A stretch of 33,365 bases of DNA from Alcanivorax sp. (lineage in GTDB: Bacteria; Pseudomonadota; Gammaproteobacteria; Pseudomonadales; Alcanivoracaceae), in the NCBI RefSeq assembly GCF_002733835.1, contig NZ_NVWY01000021.1, forward strand, positions 1 through 33,365. The letters are read 5' to 3'. Each line of letters opens with the position of its first letter. The stretch's first letter is position 1. The position numbers and the translations under genes are program-made. The notes beneath the pieces are model-generated. The model made no database searches. It saw only the letters and a program-made list of their open reading frames with translations, and was not told where the DNA came from. Shown here piece by piece: positions 1 through 5,605 of this stretch.

Positions 1-35
1 GTATCAGTTTATGTAGGGCTTGCTTGTTCCCAAAC

Positions 36-71
36 AAAAAAGGGCCTGACGGTAACGTCAGGCCCTTTTTT
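36..71. terminator. Rho-independent terminator, outer copy
   Basis: A perfect 10-bp stem (42-51 with 56-65, loop GTAA) is flanked by an A-run on the left and a T-run on the right, so it can stop transcription in both directions. The same stem with a different loop lies at 4733-4756 downstream of the intact tRNA-Met. This copy is probably the original terminator of the tRNA, displaced when the island inserted. Confidence 0.85.
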
Positions 72-72
72 G

Positions 73-123
73 TTTGTCTGGTAGCAAGGGGCGGACTTGA
101 ACCGCCGACCCCAGCATTATGAG
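73..123 (-). repeat. Island-end direct repeat (att-like), truncated tRNA-Met 3' half
   Basis: These 51 bases are identical to 4762-4812. Read on the minus strand they give the tRNA-Met anticodon-loop region, T arm, acceptor 3' strand and CCA end plus six downstream bases. After base 123 the similarity to the tRNA stops abruptly, so the 5' half is missing and this copy cannot be a functional tRNA. This is the expected footprint of a tyrosine-recombinase element that used a tRNA 3' end as attB. Confidence 0.85.
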
Positions 124-295
124 AACGAATTGACCATTTCACAAAATTCCTTTTCATGGCTATTGAGTTACTTGAGGCTCTATTGTTGCCGTTATTTGCC
201 TCTGCGTGCCTCAACGGTTAGCTTGTGGTCAATCTATATGAGTTGTTGTTGAGTTTTTTATCTGTTTACGTTGAAGCCTTATCAGGGGGGGGGCT
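124..295. other. Island left-end non-coding stretch
   Basis: I see no convincing gene here. The stretch is A+T-rich and must hold the promoter of the next gene, but no clear -35/-10 pair stands out. It ends in an uninterrupted run of nine G residues (285-293) two bases before the ATG at 296, which serves as the ribosome binding region. Confidence 0.4.
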
Positions 296-1645
296 ATGTT
301 TGATATTCATCCGTCAGCGAGGAGTAATTTTGATTCTAAGGTTCGAGATCTTATTGATCTCGTAGAAGAGGATAAAAGTGATCGATCACCAAAAAAGCAG
401 TTTCAATCTGACGTATTTATTGCTTCCACAATTTCCGAAGCTGATGTTATTGGAGATATAGAGGAGTCAGTAAGTGATTATAAAGGTAATACTGTTGGCC
501 GATTCTTTGTGTTTGATGGTAAAAAATATGGCTTGCAGGGGGAGAAATACGAAAAGCTAGTGGCTATTGCAGAAAAAATACAGAGGCTTCCTGCATTTAG
601 TGAAAGATTGAGCCGAAGGTTTGTCGAAGATTGTATTTATAGGTGGGTCAAGAATAAATTTACGGGAGCGGGGCCGGATAATGATTTTATAACTGTCCTT
701 ATAAATGAGGGTGAAAAATCAGTTTCAGAATTTACAATGCTTGTTCCGATATCAAATTTAATTGTTGAGGTTCCTTTTGACTTTTGCGGGGCTGTTATAA
801 AAAACTTGTCCGAAACCTATGTTGATAGAATGGCAGAGGGGTTAGGTCAAGAATCAAAAGAATTAGTGGATAGAAAAAATGATTTTCTCGATCGCTTCCG
901 CAGAAAATATCAAGGTTATGCTGTTGTAGAGGTTGTGTTGCTTTGTGAGCCTGATTATGCAAGCGAGTATTGTCTGGATTTGGCAAACAAAATCTGTGAC
1001 CTTCTGGGGATATATTCTGGAGCTGCGTTGATGCCTGACTTGAAGTGTGCTTCAAGGCCAAAGGGTTCTGAAAGTATTCCTTTCTATGCCACCATTAATT
1101 CAAGTGAGGGTAATATAACTATCAAAGAAGGTATCCTTGATGTTGCTTCTTCTAGGACATGGTTTATTCGTGAAAGAGACTTGGATGCCTTTGCGCAAGC
1201 TGGCCTTGGTATATTATCTGAGCTTTCATTAAAGGAAAAGCTTAGCTCATATGAAGAAACGGTGTTGAATCTTGCATTTTTATACTCTAAGTCAGCTTTC
1301 ACCTCTGATCCTCTTGAGAAGCTTGTTTATATTCTTTCTGCTCTCGAGTCTACGTTGTTAAAGAATCAGAGTGAGCCTATTCAGCAGAATATAGCTGAAA
1401 GGATGGCTTTTTTTATATGCGAAGATGGTGGCTCTAGGAAAGAGGTCATTAGAAACCTTAAAGTTGTTTATGGGTTTAGATCCCAATACTTGCATCACGG
1501 GCACTCTATCGCGGAGCTGAAAGAGCTTTCCCTTTTCTTTAAAAATTTTTGGGCTTTTTTTGTTTGTGCTATTAATAATTATAGATATTTTAGGGATAAA
1601 AATCACCTGATAGAATTTATTGATAATAAAAAATTTGGCGGATGA
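296..1645 (+). CDS. Apea-like HEPN domain protein (candidate anti-phage RNase)
   Basis: This 449-aa soluble protein has no signal peptide or membrane segment. The C-terminal part (about 310-440) has the features of the Apea-like HEPN domain: a helical stretch with ALESTLLKN (349-357), then EPIQQNIAERMAF, then YGFRSQYLHHG, giving the HEPN R-x4-H motif at R395/H400. HEPN proteins with this motif are commonly metal-independent RNases in abortive-infection and toxin systems. The N-terminal ~300 residues are unrecognised and may sense the trigger. ATG 296 is preceded by a nine-G tract. The gene is A+T-rich, inside the tRNA-Met island, and convergent with the membrane protein at 1673-2224. HEPN assignment is fairly secure; a defence role is inferred from family and location. 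Confidence 0.75.
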   Translation: MFDIHPSARSNFDSKVRDLIDLVEEDKSDRSPKKQFQSDVFIASTISEADVIGDIEESVSDYKGNTVGRFFVFDGKKYGLQGEKYEKLVAIAEKIQRLPAFSERLSRRFVEDCIYRWVKNKFTGAGPDNDFITVLINEGEKSVSEFTMLVPISNLIVEVPFDFCGAVIKNLSETYVDRMAEGLGQESKELVDRKNDFLDRFRRKYQGYAVVEVVLLCEPDYASEYCLDLANKICDLLGIYSGAALMPDLKCASRPKGSESIPFYATINSSEGNITIKEGILDVASSRTWFIRERDLDAFAQAGLGILSELSLKEKLSSYEETVLNLAFLYSKSAFTSDPLEKLVYILSALESTLLKNQSEPIQQNIAERMAFFICEDGGSRKEVIRNLKVVYGFRSQYLHHGHSIAELKELSLFFKNFWAFFVCAINNYRYFRDKNHLIEFIDNKKFGG

Positions 1646-1672
1646 TCTCTATAGGTTGAAGGTTTCTTTGTA

Positions 1673-2224
1673 CTATTTTTTTTCGTGGGGTATGCCCTGC
1701 ATGACCTCGTAAAACCTTGCCGGGAGCTTTATGGCAGTGTTCATGGACTTTTTTGATTGATATGCGGAATAAGAAAAGGAAATGATCGATACAATAAGTG
1801 CTGCTATGGCAAACTTGTTGGCCGTCCTCGAAGATGCGCGTGCTTCTTGCAATTCTACATATTCTAATAATTTGAAATGGTCTTCTGCCCCAGCGTATAG
1901 CATTGCTGATTTTTCATGCTTCCCGTTTTCGATCCGCGTGTGATGTCTAAAGTTTGAATAAGGATTGGAGAGGATTTGTTTGTCATGAATCATCCATCTT
2001 AATTGTTCTTTTTGCTCTTTTGTAAGTTTGGTTTTTTCGCATAGATCATAAAAGCTAAATGATTCATTTGAAGTTGCATATTCTAGGACTAATATTATCC
2101 AGGTTGTTTTCTTTTTGTTTTGGTATTTCGCTTTCATAATAAGTAATGCGCTGGCTGATGTTGTTGCAAGTAATAAAAGGGGCGCAGCAAAAATTATAAA
2201 AATATACTGGTTTGCTGAAAGCAT
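1673..2224 (-). CDS. Hypothetical two-helix membrane protein
   Basis: This 183-aa protein is not recognised. It has a hydrophobic N-terminal segment (about residues 6-30) and a second near the C-terminus (about 136-157), with a charged, mostly soluble middle (about 35-130). Part of the middle (FSFYDLCEKTKLTKEQKEQL) could be a small helix-turn-helix or winged-helix fold, which is a guess. A basic cluster (YQNKKKTTW) follows the first helix. The start ATG has a purine-rich AAGAGAAAA upstream. It is A+T-rich like the HEPN gene and convergent with it (27-bp gap), so the two are not one operon, but shared composition suggests they arrived together. Confidence 0.6.
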   Translation of the reverse strand: MLSANQYIFIIFAAPLLLLATTSASALLIMKAKYQNKKKTTWIILVLEYATSNESFSFYDLCEKTKLTKEQKEQLRWMIHDKQILSNPYSNFRHHTRIENGKHEKSAMLYAGAEDHFKLLEYVELQEARASSRTANKFAIAALIVSIISFSYSAYQSKKSMNTAIKLPARFYEVMQGIPHEKK

Positions 2225-2249
2225 TTGATTTTCTCTTACAGAAAACGAA

Positions 2250-2363
2250 TTAGCGCGTACCGAATTTTCTTTTAGGTGTTTGTCGGTGTCTGTGCTGATC
2301 TGTATGGCTCTTCGGCCTTGCTCCAGTGCTCGCTTTCTTGCTGCCTTGGCGTGGTGTGTTCAT
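2250..2363 (-). CDS. Possible 37-aa basic small protein
   Basis: This short frame starts at ATG 2363 with a strong purine-rich AGGGAAGGG just upstream and ends 25 bases before the start of the membrane protein gene on the same strand. The product is very basic and His/Arg/Lys-rich (for example HRHRQTPKRK). It could be a leader peptide or upstream gene of the membrane protein, or chance. Nothing is recognised by family; support is only the ribosome binding site and the spacing. Confidence 0.22.
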   Translation of the reverse strand: MNTPRQGSKKASTGARPKSHTDQHRHRQTPKRKFGTR

Positions 2364-2503
2364 ATCCCTTCCCTGAGATTGAAACGTATTATTTGCTGAA
2401 CTTTCCGAACAGGGTTCATTATATGCAAGTTCTGTTCGAGCAGAAATAGGGACGGGCGCCCGTGCGTGCGTGATAGCGTGTACCAAGGGCAGGTTATTAG
2501 CTT
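2364..2503. other. Intergenic spacer between divergent genes
   Basis: This stretch lies between the minus-strand small ORF/membrane protein pair and the plus-strand hipBA promoter. Beyond presumably containing the minus-strand promoter I see no defined element. Composition shifts here from A+T-rich (left) to G+C-rich (right), so it may be a junction between two cargo modules. Confidence 0.3.
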
Positions 2504-2535
2504 TTGCCTGATTGTCATGTACTCATATATGAGTA
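2504..2535 (+). promoter_or_regulatory. hipBA promoter with operator 1
   Basis: A 16-bp perfect palindrome, TACTCATATATGAGTA, occupies 2520-2535. A TTGCCT hexamer (2504-2509) with TATATG (2526-2531) 16 bp downstream forms a plausible promoter whose -10 lies inside the palindrome, so a bound HipB dimer would block RNA polymerase. The palindrome is seen directly; HipB binding is inferred from position and from HipB autorepression in E. coli. Confidence 0.65.
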
Positions 2536-2559
2536 TTTATGGTAACTTTCATTGCTTTT

Positions 2560-2575
2560 TACTCATATATGAGTA
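2560..2575 (+). promoter_or_regulatory. hipBA operator 2
   Basis: This is an identical second copy of the 16-bp palindrome, exactly 40 bp from the first centre to centre and ending ten bases before the hipB start codon. Two identical sites about four helical turns apart suit cooperative binding by HipB dimers or HipBA complexes. Confidence 0.7.
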
Positions 2576-2585
2576 TTTTATAGGT

Positions 2586-2825
2586 ATGGATACTCTCACC
2601 CAGATAGGCCAAAACCTGCGCCAGGCGCGACAGAAGGCTTACCCCAATGACACCCTGGACGATTTTGCCCTGCGCATTGGCGTGGGCCGCGCAACGTTGC
2701 AGCGGATGGAAAAGGGGGATCTCAGTGTGTCTCTGGGTAAATACTTTCAGGCGGCAGCGTTGCTGGGCTTGGATGCGCCTTTCCATACCTTGCTGAAGCC
2801 AACGCAGAGTCTGTTCGATGATTAG
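2586..2825 (+). CDS. hipB: HipB-like antitoxin, XRE-family repressor
   Basis: This 79-aa protein is mostly an XRE/Cro-type helix-turn-helix (about residues 5-65: IGQNLRQARQ, then DDFALRIGVGRATLQRMEKG). It is the antitoxin and autorepressor of a HipBA module. An upstream in-frame extension to 2466 exists, but it would run across both palindromic operators, so I use ATG 2586, which lies just after operator 2 and gives the usual antitoxin length. The stop codon overlaps the hipA start by 8 bp, so the two are translationally coupled. Confidence 0.88.
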   Translation: MDTLTQIGQNLRQARQKAYPNDTLDDFALRIGVGRATLQRMEKGDLSVSLGKYFQAAALLGLDAPFHTLLKPTQSLFDD

Positions 2826-4056
2826 GCAGCGCTACGATTTATACCTCAATACCGCTGATACGGGGGTAGTGCAGGCCGCCGATGTGGTGCTGCTGGAGGA
2901 GTCCGGTTTCCTGACCCGGGTCGGGTTTCGGTATCGCCCTGACTATTTAAACCACCGCTTGGCGTTCCCGCTTGATCCTGTTCAGCTTCCGCTGCGTGCT
3001 GCCGCTTTTGAATTTGAGTGCCAACGGGGGGCAAGTCCTGCTTTTCTGGATGATTATCTGCCTGATGACTGGGGCCGGAAGGTTCTGGTCCAGCTGGCCC
3101 TTTTGCGGGACAAAAAGGTACTGAATGCCCATAGCATCATCGACACGCTGGCCATGCTTGGCCATAGCCGTGTTGGTGCGCTTTCTCTGGTGGCGCAAGG
3201 TGAGGCGCCGCGCTTCGATGCCGGCCATACTATTGAGCACCTCCGGGCGGCGGAGCAGGCGGCCCAGCAGATTGACCAGATGGACTTTGGTAGCGTGGCG
3301 CCTGATGAAATGAGCCTGGTGTATTTGGCCAATGCGGGCACTGGTGTGGGCGGCGCACGGCCGAAAGCACTGCTGTTTGATGACGCGGGCCAGTACCTGG
3401 CCAAGTTCAACCGCATAACCCAAGATCGCTATAACAATGCCCGGGTTGAGCTGGCTTGCTTGCGCATGGCGCAGGCGGCAGGGATTCACATGAAGGGCGG
3501 CAAAGTTATTGAAGGGATCAATGGGCGCGAAGTGCTGTTGCTGGAGCGTTTTGATACTGATGGGCAAGCGAGAAAGCACTTGATCACTGTCAACGGGCTG
3601 CTCAAGGAGCCCACTTCGCAGATGGATCTTGGTCATGCGTTTCGTTATGACCATGTGTGCGACTTGATCAAAAAGCACTCCTGCCGGGTGGAGGAGGATC
3701 TGATACAGCTACTGAAACTGATGCTGTTCAACCGTGCCATCAATAACACCGATGACCACGAACGAAATTTCAGCCTGATGTTCAGTGAGCGGGGCTATCA
3801 CTTAGCGCCTGCCTATGATCTGGTGCCGAGCCTCACCATCAATATGCACCACGCAGCCAGTTATCAATATCAGGCCTACCCGCCCACCCCGACCGAGGCG
3901 CTGCAGGCCGGGCGTATTTTTTCGTTGCCGCAAAGCAAAGTGCAAGAAGCTGCCCGCGAAGTGATTAGCGCCGTTGAACGATGGCAGGAATTCGCGTCGG
4001 TTGCCGGTGTGTCTGGTGAGGATGCTGACAAGGTGTCCCGCGTGATCAGGTTGTAG
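2818..4056 (+). CDS. hipA: HipA-family serine/threonine kinase toxin
   Basis: This 412-aa protein has HipA architecture: an N-terminal HipA_N domain (about 1-125), a glycine-rich ATP loop (GTGVGGARPK, 174-183), and a C-terminal kinase core with the catalytic NTDDHERN (310-317) and metal-binding PAYDLVPS (331-338) motifs. E. coli HipA phosphorylates glutamyl-tRNA synthetase and causes persistence; other members have other targets, so this one's substrate is unknown. All key kinase motifs appear intact, so it is probably active. The last codons (KVSRVIRL-stop) lie inside a sequence duplicated at 4136-4237. It is more G+C-rich than the HEPN gene, suggesting a separate origin. Confidence 0.9.
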   Translation: MIRQRYDLYLNTADTGVVQAADVVLLEESGFLTRVGFRYRPDYLNHRLAFPLDPVQLPLRAAAFEFECQRGASPAFLDDYLPDDWGRKVLVQLALLRDKKVLNAHSIIDTLAMLGHSRVGALSLVAQGEAPRFDAGHTIEHLRAAEQAAQQIDQMDFGSVAPDEMSLVYLANAGTGVGGARPKALLFDDAGQYLAKFNRITQDRYNNARVELACLRMAQAAGIHMKGGKVIEGINGREVLLLERFDTDGQARKHLITVNGLLKEPTSQMDLGHAFRYDHVCDLIKKHSCRVEEDLIQLLKLMLFNRAINNTDDHERNFSLMFSERGYHLAPAYDLVPSLTINMHHAASYQYQAYPPTPTEALQAGRIFSLPQSKVQEAAREVISAVERWQEFASVAGVSGEDADKVSRVIRL

Positions 4057-4130
4057 GCGAAGCCGTTGAGGTTGGCATTGGCTTGTGCGGTCTGTCGGGT
4101 TACGCCTTGCGGCTAACACGACCTACACAA
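4030..4130 (+). repeat. Tandem repeat copy 1 (hipA 3' end plus hairpin)
   Basis: This ~101-bp unit starts within the last nine codons of hipA and includes an imperfect hairpin (GTCGGGTTACGCC, loop TTGC, GGCTAACACGAC; 4094-4122). It recurs almost unchanged at 4136-4237. The hairpin resembles REP-like palindromes seen downstream of genes in many gammaproteobacteria and may stabilise or end the hipBA transcript. Confidence 0.85.
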
Positions 4131-4135
4131 CTGAA

Positions 4136-4237
4136 AAGGTGTCCCGCGTGATCAGGCTGTAGCGCCAAGCCGTTGAGGTTCGCATTGGCTTGTGCGGTCT
4201 GTCGGGTTACGCCTTGCGGCTAACACGACCTACACAA
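4136..4237 (+). repeat. Tandem repeat copy 2
   Basis: This second copy is separated from the first by five bases and differs by two substitutions (T to C, G to C) and a small local change including one inserted base (GCG versus CGCC). It carries a non-coding echo of the hipA stop region and a second copy of the hairpin. It most likely arose by tandem duplication. Confidence 0.85.
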
Positions 4238-4302
4238 ACGAATATCGGAAGGGGGCGCTTGTGGCTAGCGCGCCTGAGCGGATGATTGATTTAGAGGGAA
4301 CT

Positions 4303-4683
4303 ATGAATCTTCATGAACTGGTTTTGATGATCTTTACATACGTTAGTGGGATTGTGGCGACAATCCATGTTTTTCGAAAACTTCTTGGTTTTATGAAGGC
4401 CGCGAGGGTTCGCTTTCTTCACCGCGAGCGTGTTGAAATTCTGGCTTTCACGACTTCTCCTCCCTACGGACAAGGAAAAATCACTGTCTGGCTAGCGTAC
4501 CTTGTCCTGACCTGTTTCTTGGGAGTTCTCGTCGGCATTGATACTGGAGGCATTAACGTGATTACACACGTTTTCTGTTTTTCAGCTGGTGTCATTACAG
4601 GGCGAATCATGGACTTTGCTGAGATAATGAAAGATCCCGAGGCGGCACTTGCCGAAATTGATAAGACGCTTGGGGGGATTTAG
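4303..4683 (+). CDS. Small multi-helix membrane protein, hypothetical
   Basis: This 126-aa protein is not recognised. It has three likely membrane segments: about 5-28, about 60-80 (VWLAYLVLTCFLGVLVGI), and about 84-105. A basic loop follows the first (KAARVRFLHRERVE), and the short acidic tail ends in LAEIDKTLGGI. I chose ATG 4303 because GAGGGAA lies just upstream; the longer in-frame start at 4192 would fall in the tandem repeat and add a non-hydrophobic leader. It is the last cargo gene before the island's right end. It could be a toxin-associated or effector membrane protein, but the sequence alone does not show this. Confidence 0.6.
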   Translation: MNLHELVLMIFTYVSGIVATIHVFRKLLGFMKAARVRFLHRERVEILAFTTSPPYGQGKITVWLAYLVLTCFLGVLVGIDTGGINVITHVFCFSAGVITGRIMDFAEIMKDPEAALAEIDKTLGGI

Positions 4684-4727
4684 GGGTCTGGTGCGATTCG
4701 GATGGAGAGAAAAAGGATCACCAAAAC

Positions 4728-4763
4728 AAAAAGGGCCTGACGTTGTCGTCAGGCCCTTTTCTT
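4728..4763. terminator. Rho-independent terminator of tRNA-Met, inner copy
   Basis: A 10-bp stem (4733-4742 with 4747-4756, loop TTGT) is flanked by an A-run and a T-rich run. It lies directly downstream of the tRNA on the minus strand and 49 bases after the last island gene on the plus strand, so it can serve both. The stem matches the copy at 42-65, but the loop differs. Confidence 0.85.
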
Positions 4764-4812
4764 TGTCTGGTAGCAAGGGGCGGACTTGAACCGCCGACCC
4801 CAGCATTATGAG
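4762..4812 (-). repeat. Island-end direct repeat (att-like) within intact tRNA-Met
   Basis: This copy is identical over 51 bases to 73-123. It covers the tRNA-Met 3' half from the anticodon loop to the CCA end plus six flanking bases. Because the element brought a matching 3' half, the tRNA stays functional after insertion. Confidence 0.85.
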
Positions 4813-4844
4813 TGCTGTGCTCTAACCAGCTGAGCTACCTTGCC
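4768..4844 (-). tRNA. tRNA-Met (CAU), elongator type
   Basis: The minus strand folds as a standard 77-nt tRNA with encoded CCA. The acceptor arm is GGCAAGG with CCTTGCT, then A73; the D arm begins AGCTC; the anticodon stem CAGCA/TGCTG encloses loop CTCATAA with anticodon CAT; the T loop contains TTCAAGT. The body resembles elongator tRNA-Met rather than initiator (no run of three G-C pairs in the anticodon stem). A lysidine-modified Ile2 tRNA with the same anticodon is the alternative. The first acceptor pair is G1-U72, a wobble. Confidence 0.93.
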
Positions 4845-4858
4845 ATTTGAGGTCGCGA

Positions 4859-4887
4859 ATTTTCCGTGAGGTGGGGGCGGGTGTCAA
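4859..4887 (-). promoter_or_regulatory. Promoter of tRNA-Met
   Basis: On the minus strand a consensus TTGACA (complement of 4882-4887) is followed after 17 bp by a weak -10, GAAAAT (4859-4864). Transcription would start just before the tRNA and pass through a G/C-rich discriminator typical of stable-RNA promoters. Confidence 0.55.
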
Positions 4888-4953
4888 GCATTGCCGGTGA
4901 GGCTGGGTAATGTTTGATCAGAAGTTGCTTGTGGGGCAGGGAATCTGCCATAG

Positions 4954-4981
4954 TTGCCCTGTAAATGAAAATCACTATCAT
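4954..4981 (+). promoter_or_regulatory. Fur-box-like site within upstream iscR promoter
   Basis: GTAAATGAAAATCACTATC (4961-4979) matches 15 of 19 positions of the Fur consensus. It lies between and over a possible -35 TTGCCC (4954-4959) and -10 TATCAT (4976-4981) with a 16-bp spacer. Iron-loaded Fur could repress this promoter, so iscR-iscS would also rise under iron starvation. The match is seen directly; Fur control is inferred. Confidence 0.5.
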
Positions 4982-5016
4982 TTGATGGCTGGATTCGTTA
5001 GTCTTGCAAAGCAAGA

Positions 5017-5049
5017 ATACTTGACCAAATTGCTCGGGATTACTACTCT
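5017..5049 (+). promoter_or_regulatory. iscR promoter with IscR type 1-like site
   Basis: A -35 TTGACC (5021-5026) and -10 TACTCT (5044-5049) are 17 bp apart. The 25 bases from 5017 start ATACTTGACC and resemble the E. coli IscR type 1 consensus (left half ATASYYGACT), with a weaker right half. The site covers the -35 and spacer, as expected for autorepression by [2Fe-2S]-IscR. Confidence 0.65.
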
Positions 5050-5082
5050 CACTCTTTAAATACACGCAAGAAAGGTGTGGAT

Positions 5083-5547
5083 ATGCGTTTGACGACCAAA
5101 GGCCGCTATGCGGTAACCGCGATGCTGGATCTGGCGCTGCATGCAGCGACGGGGCCGGTGTCGTTGGCGGATATTTCCGAGCGTCAGGGTATTTCCATTT
5201 CCTACCTGGAACAGTTGTTTGCCAAGCTTCGCCGTAATGGGCTGGTGAGCAGCGTGCGTGGCCCCGGCGGCGGCTATCAGCTGAGCCGGGACGGTGAGCA
5301 GATTGACGTGGCGGCGGTGATTGCGGCGGTGGATGAGTCGGTGGATGCTACCCGTTGTGGTGGCCATGGGGATTGTCAGGAAGGCGATACCTGCCTGACC
5401 CATCACCTGTGGTGCGATCTGTCCGACCAGATTCAGGATTTTCTCAGCGGTATTACGCTGGGAGAGCTGGTGGCCCGCCAGGAAGTACGGCATGTGGCCC
5501 AGCGCCAGGATCGACAGCAGCAGCGCTTGCCCGTCAGCAGTCTTTGA
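5083..5547 (+). CDS. iscR: IscR, [2Fe-2S] Rrf2-family transcription regulator
   Basis: This 154-aa protein senses Fe-S cluster status and controls isc/suf genes. The N-terminal winged helix starts [11 protein letters not shown] as in known IscR proteins; the recognition region includes [11 protein letters not shown] and the wing [13 protein letters not shown]. The cluster ligands are intact with the E. coli numbering: Cys92, Cys98, Cys104 and His107. I use ATG 5083 rather than the in-frame GTG at 5077, because AAGAAAGG is better spaced for it and homologues begin here. It is first in an iscR-iscS unit and has a self-type binding site in its promoter. Confidence 0.95.
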   Translation: MRLTTKGRYAVTAMLDLALHAATGPVSLADISERQGISISYLEQLFAKLRRNGLVSSVRGPGGGYQLSRDGEQIDVAAVIAAVDESVDATRCGGHGDCQEGDTCLTHHLWCDLSDQIQDFLSGITLGELVARQEVRHVAQRQDRQQQRLPVSSL

Positions 5548-5605
5548 TTGTGTGCCGGTGCGCTGCCGGCCTCAGTAACCCGATACCAGCCATACGATAC
5601 CCATC

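Larger units (their letters stand above)
73..4812. mobile_element. Genomic island in tRNA-Met, defence/toxin-antitoxin cargo
   Basis: The element is bounded by the 51-bp direct repeat and rebuilds an intact tRNA-Met at its right end. Its left 2.3 kb is visibly A+T-rich, unlike the core genome, while the hipBA part is G+C-rich, so the cargo is mosaic. It carries an Apea-HEPN-like gene, a two-helix membrane protein, hipBA and a small membrane protein. No integrase, excisionase or replication gene is visible, so it is either a decayed or satellite-like island, or the inner end of a tandem array that continues left of base 1. The boundaries are seen directly; the mechanism is inferred. Confidence 0.75.

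Noticed and set aside
124..295. Remnant of an integrase gene at the left island end
   Set aside because: I translated the minus strand looking for an integrase C-terminus and found only short frames broken by stops with no recognisable motif.
2466..2585. 40-codon N-terminal extension of hipB
   Set aside because: It would translate both palindromic operators and the promoter, and exceeds the usual antitoxin length.
4030..4237. Possible CRISPR or VNTR array
   Set aside because: There are only two long units, with a 5-bp spacer and a hairpin; no short regular repeats or cas genes are present.
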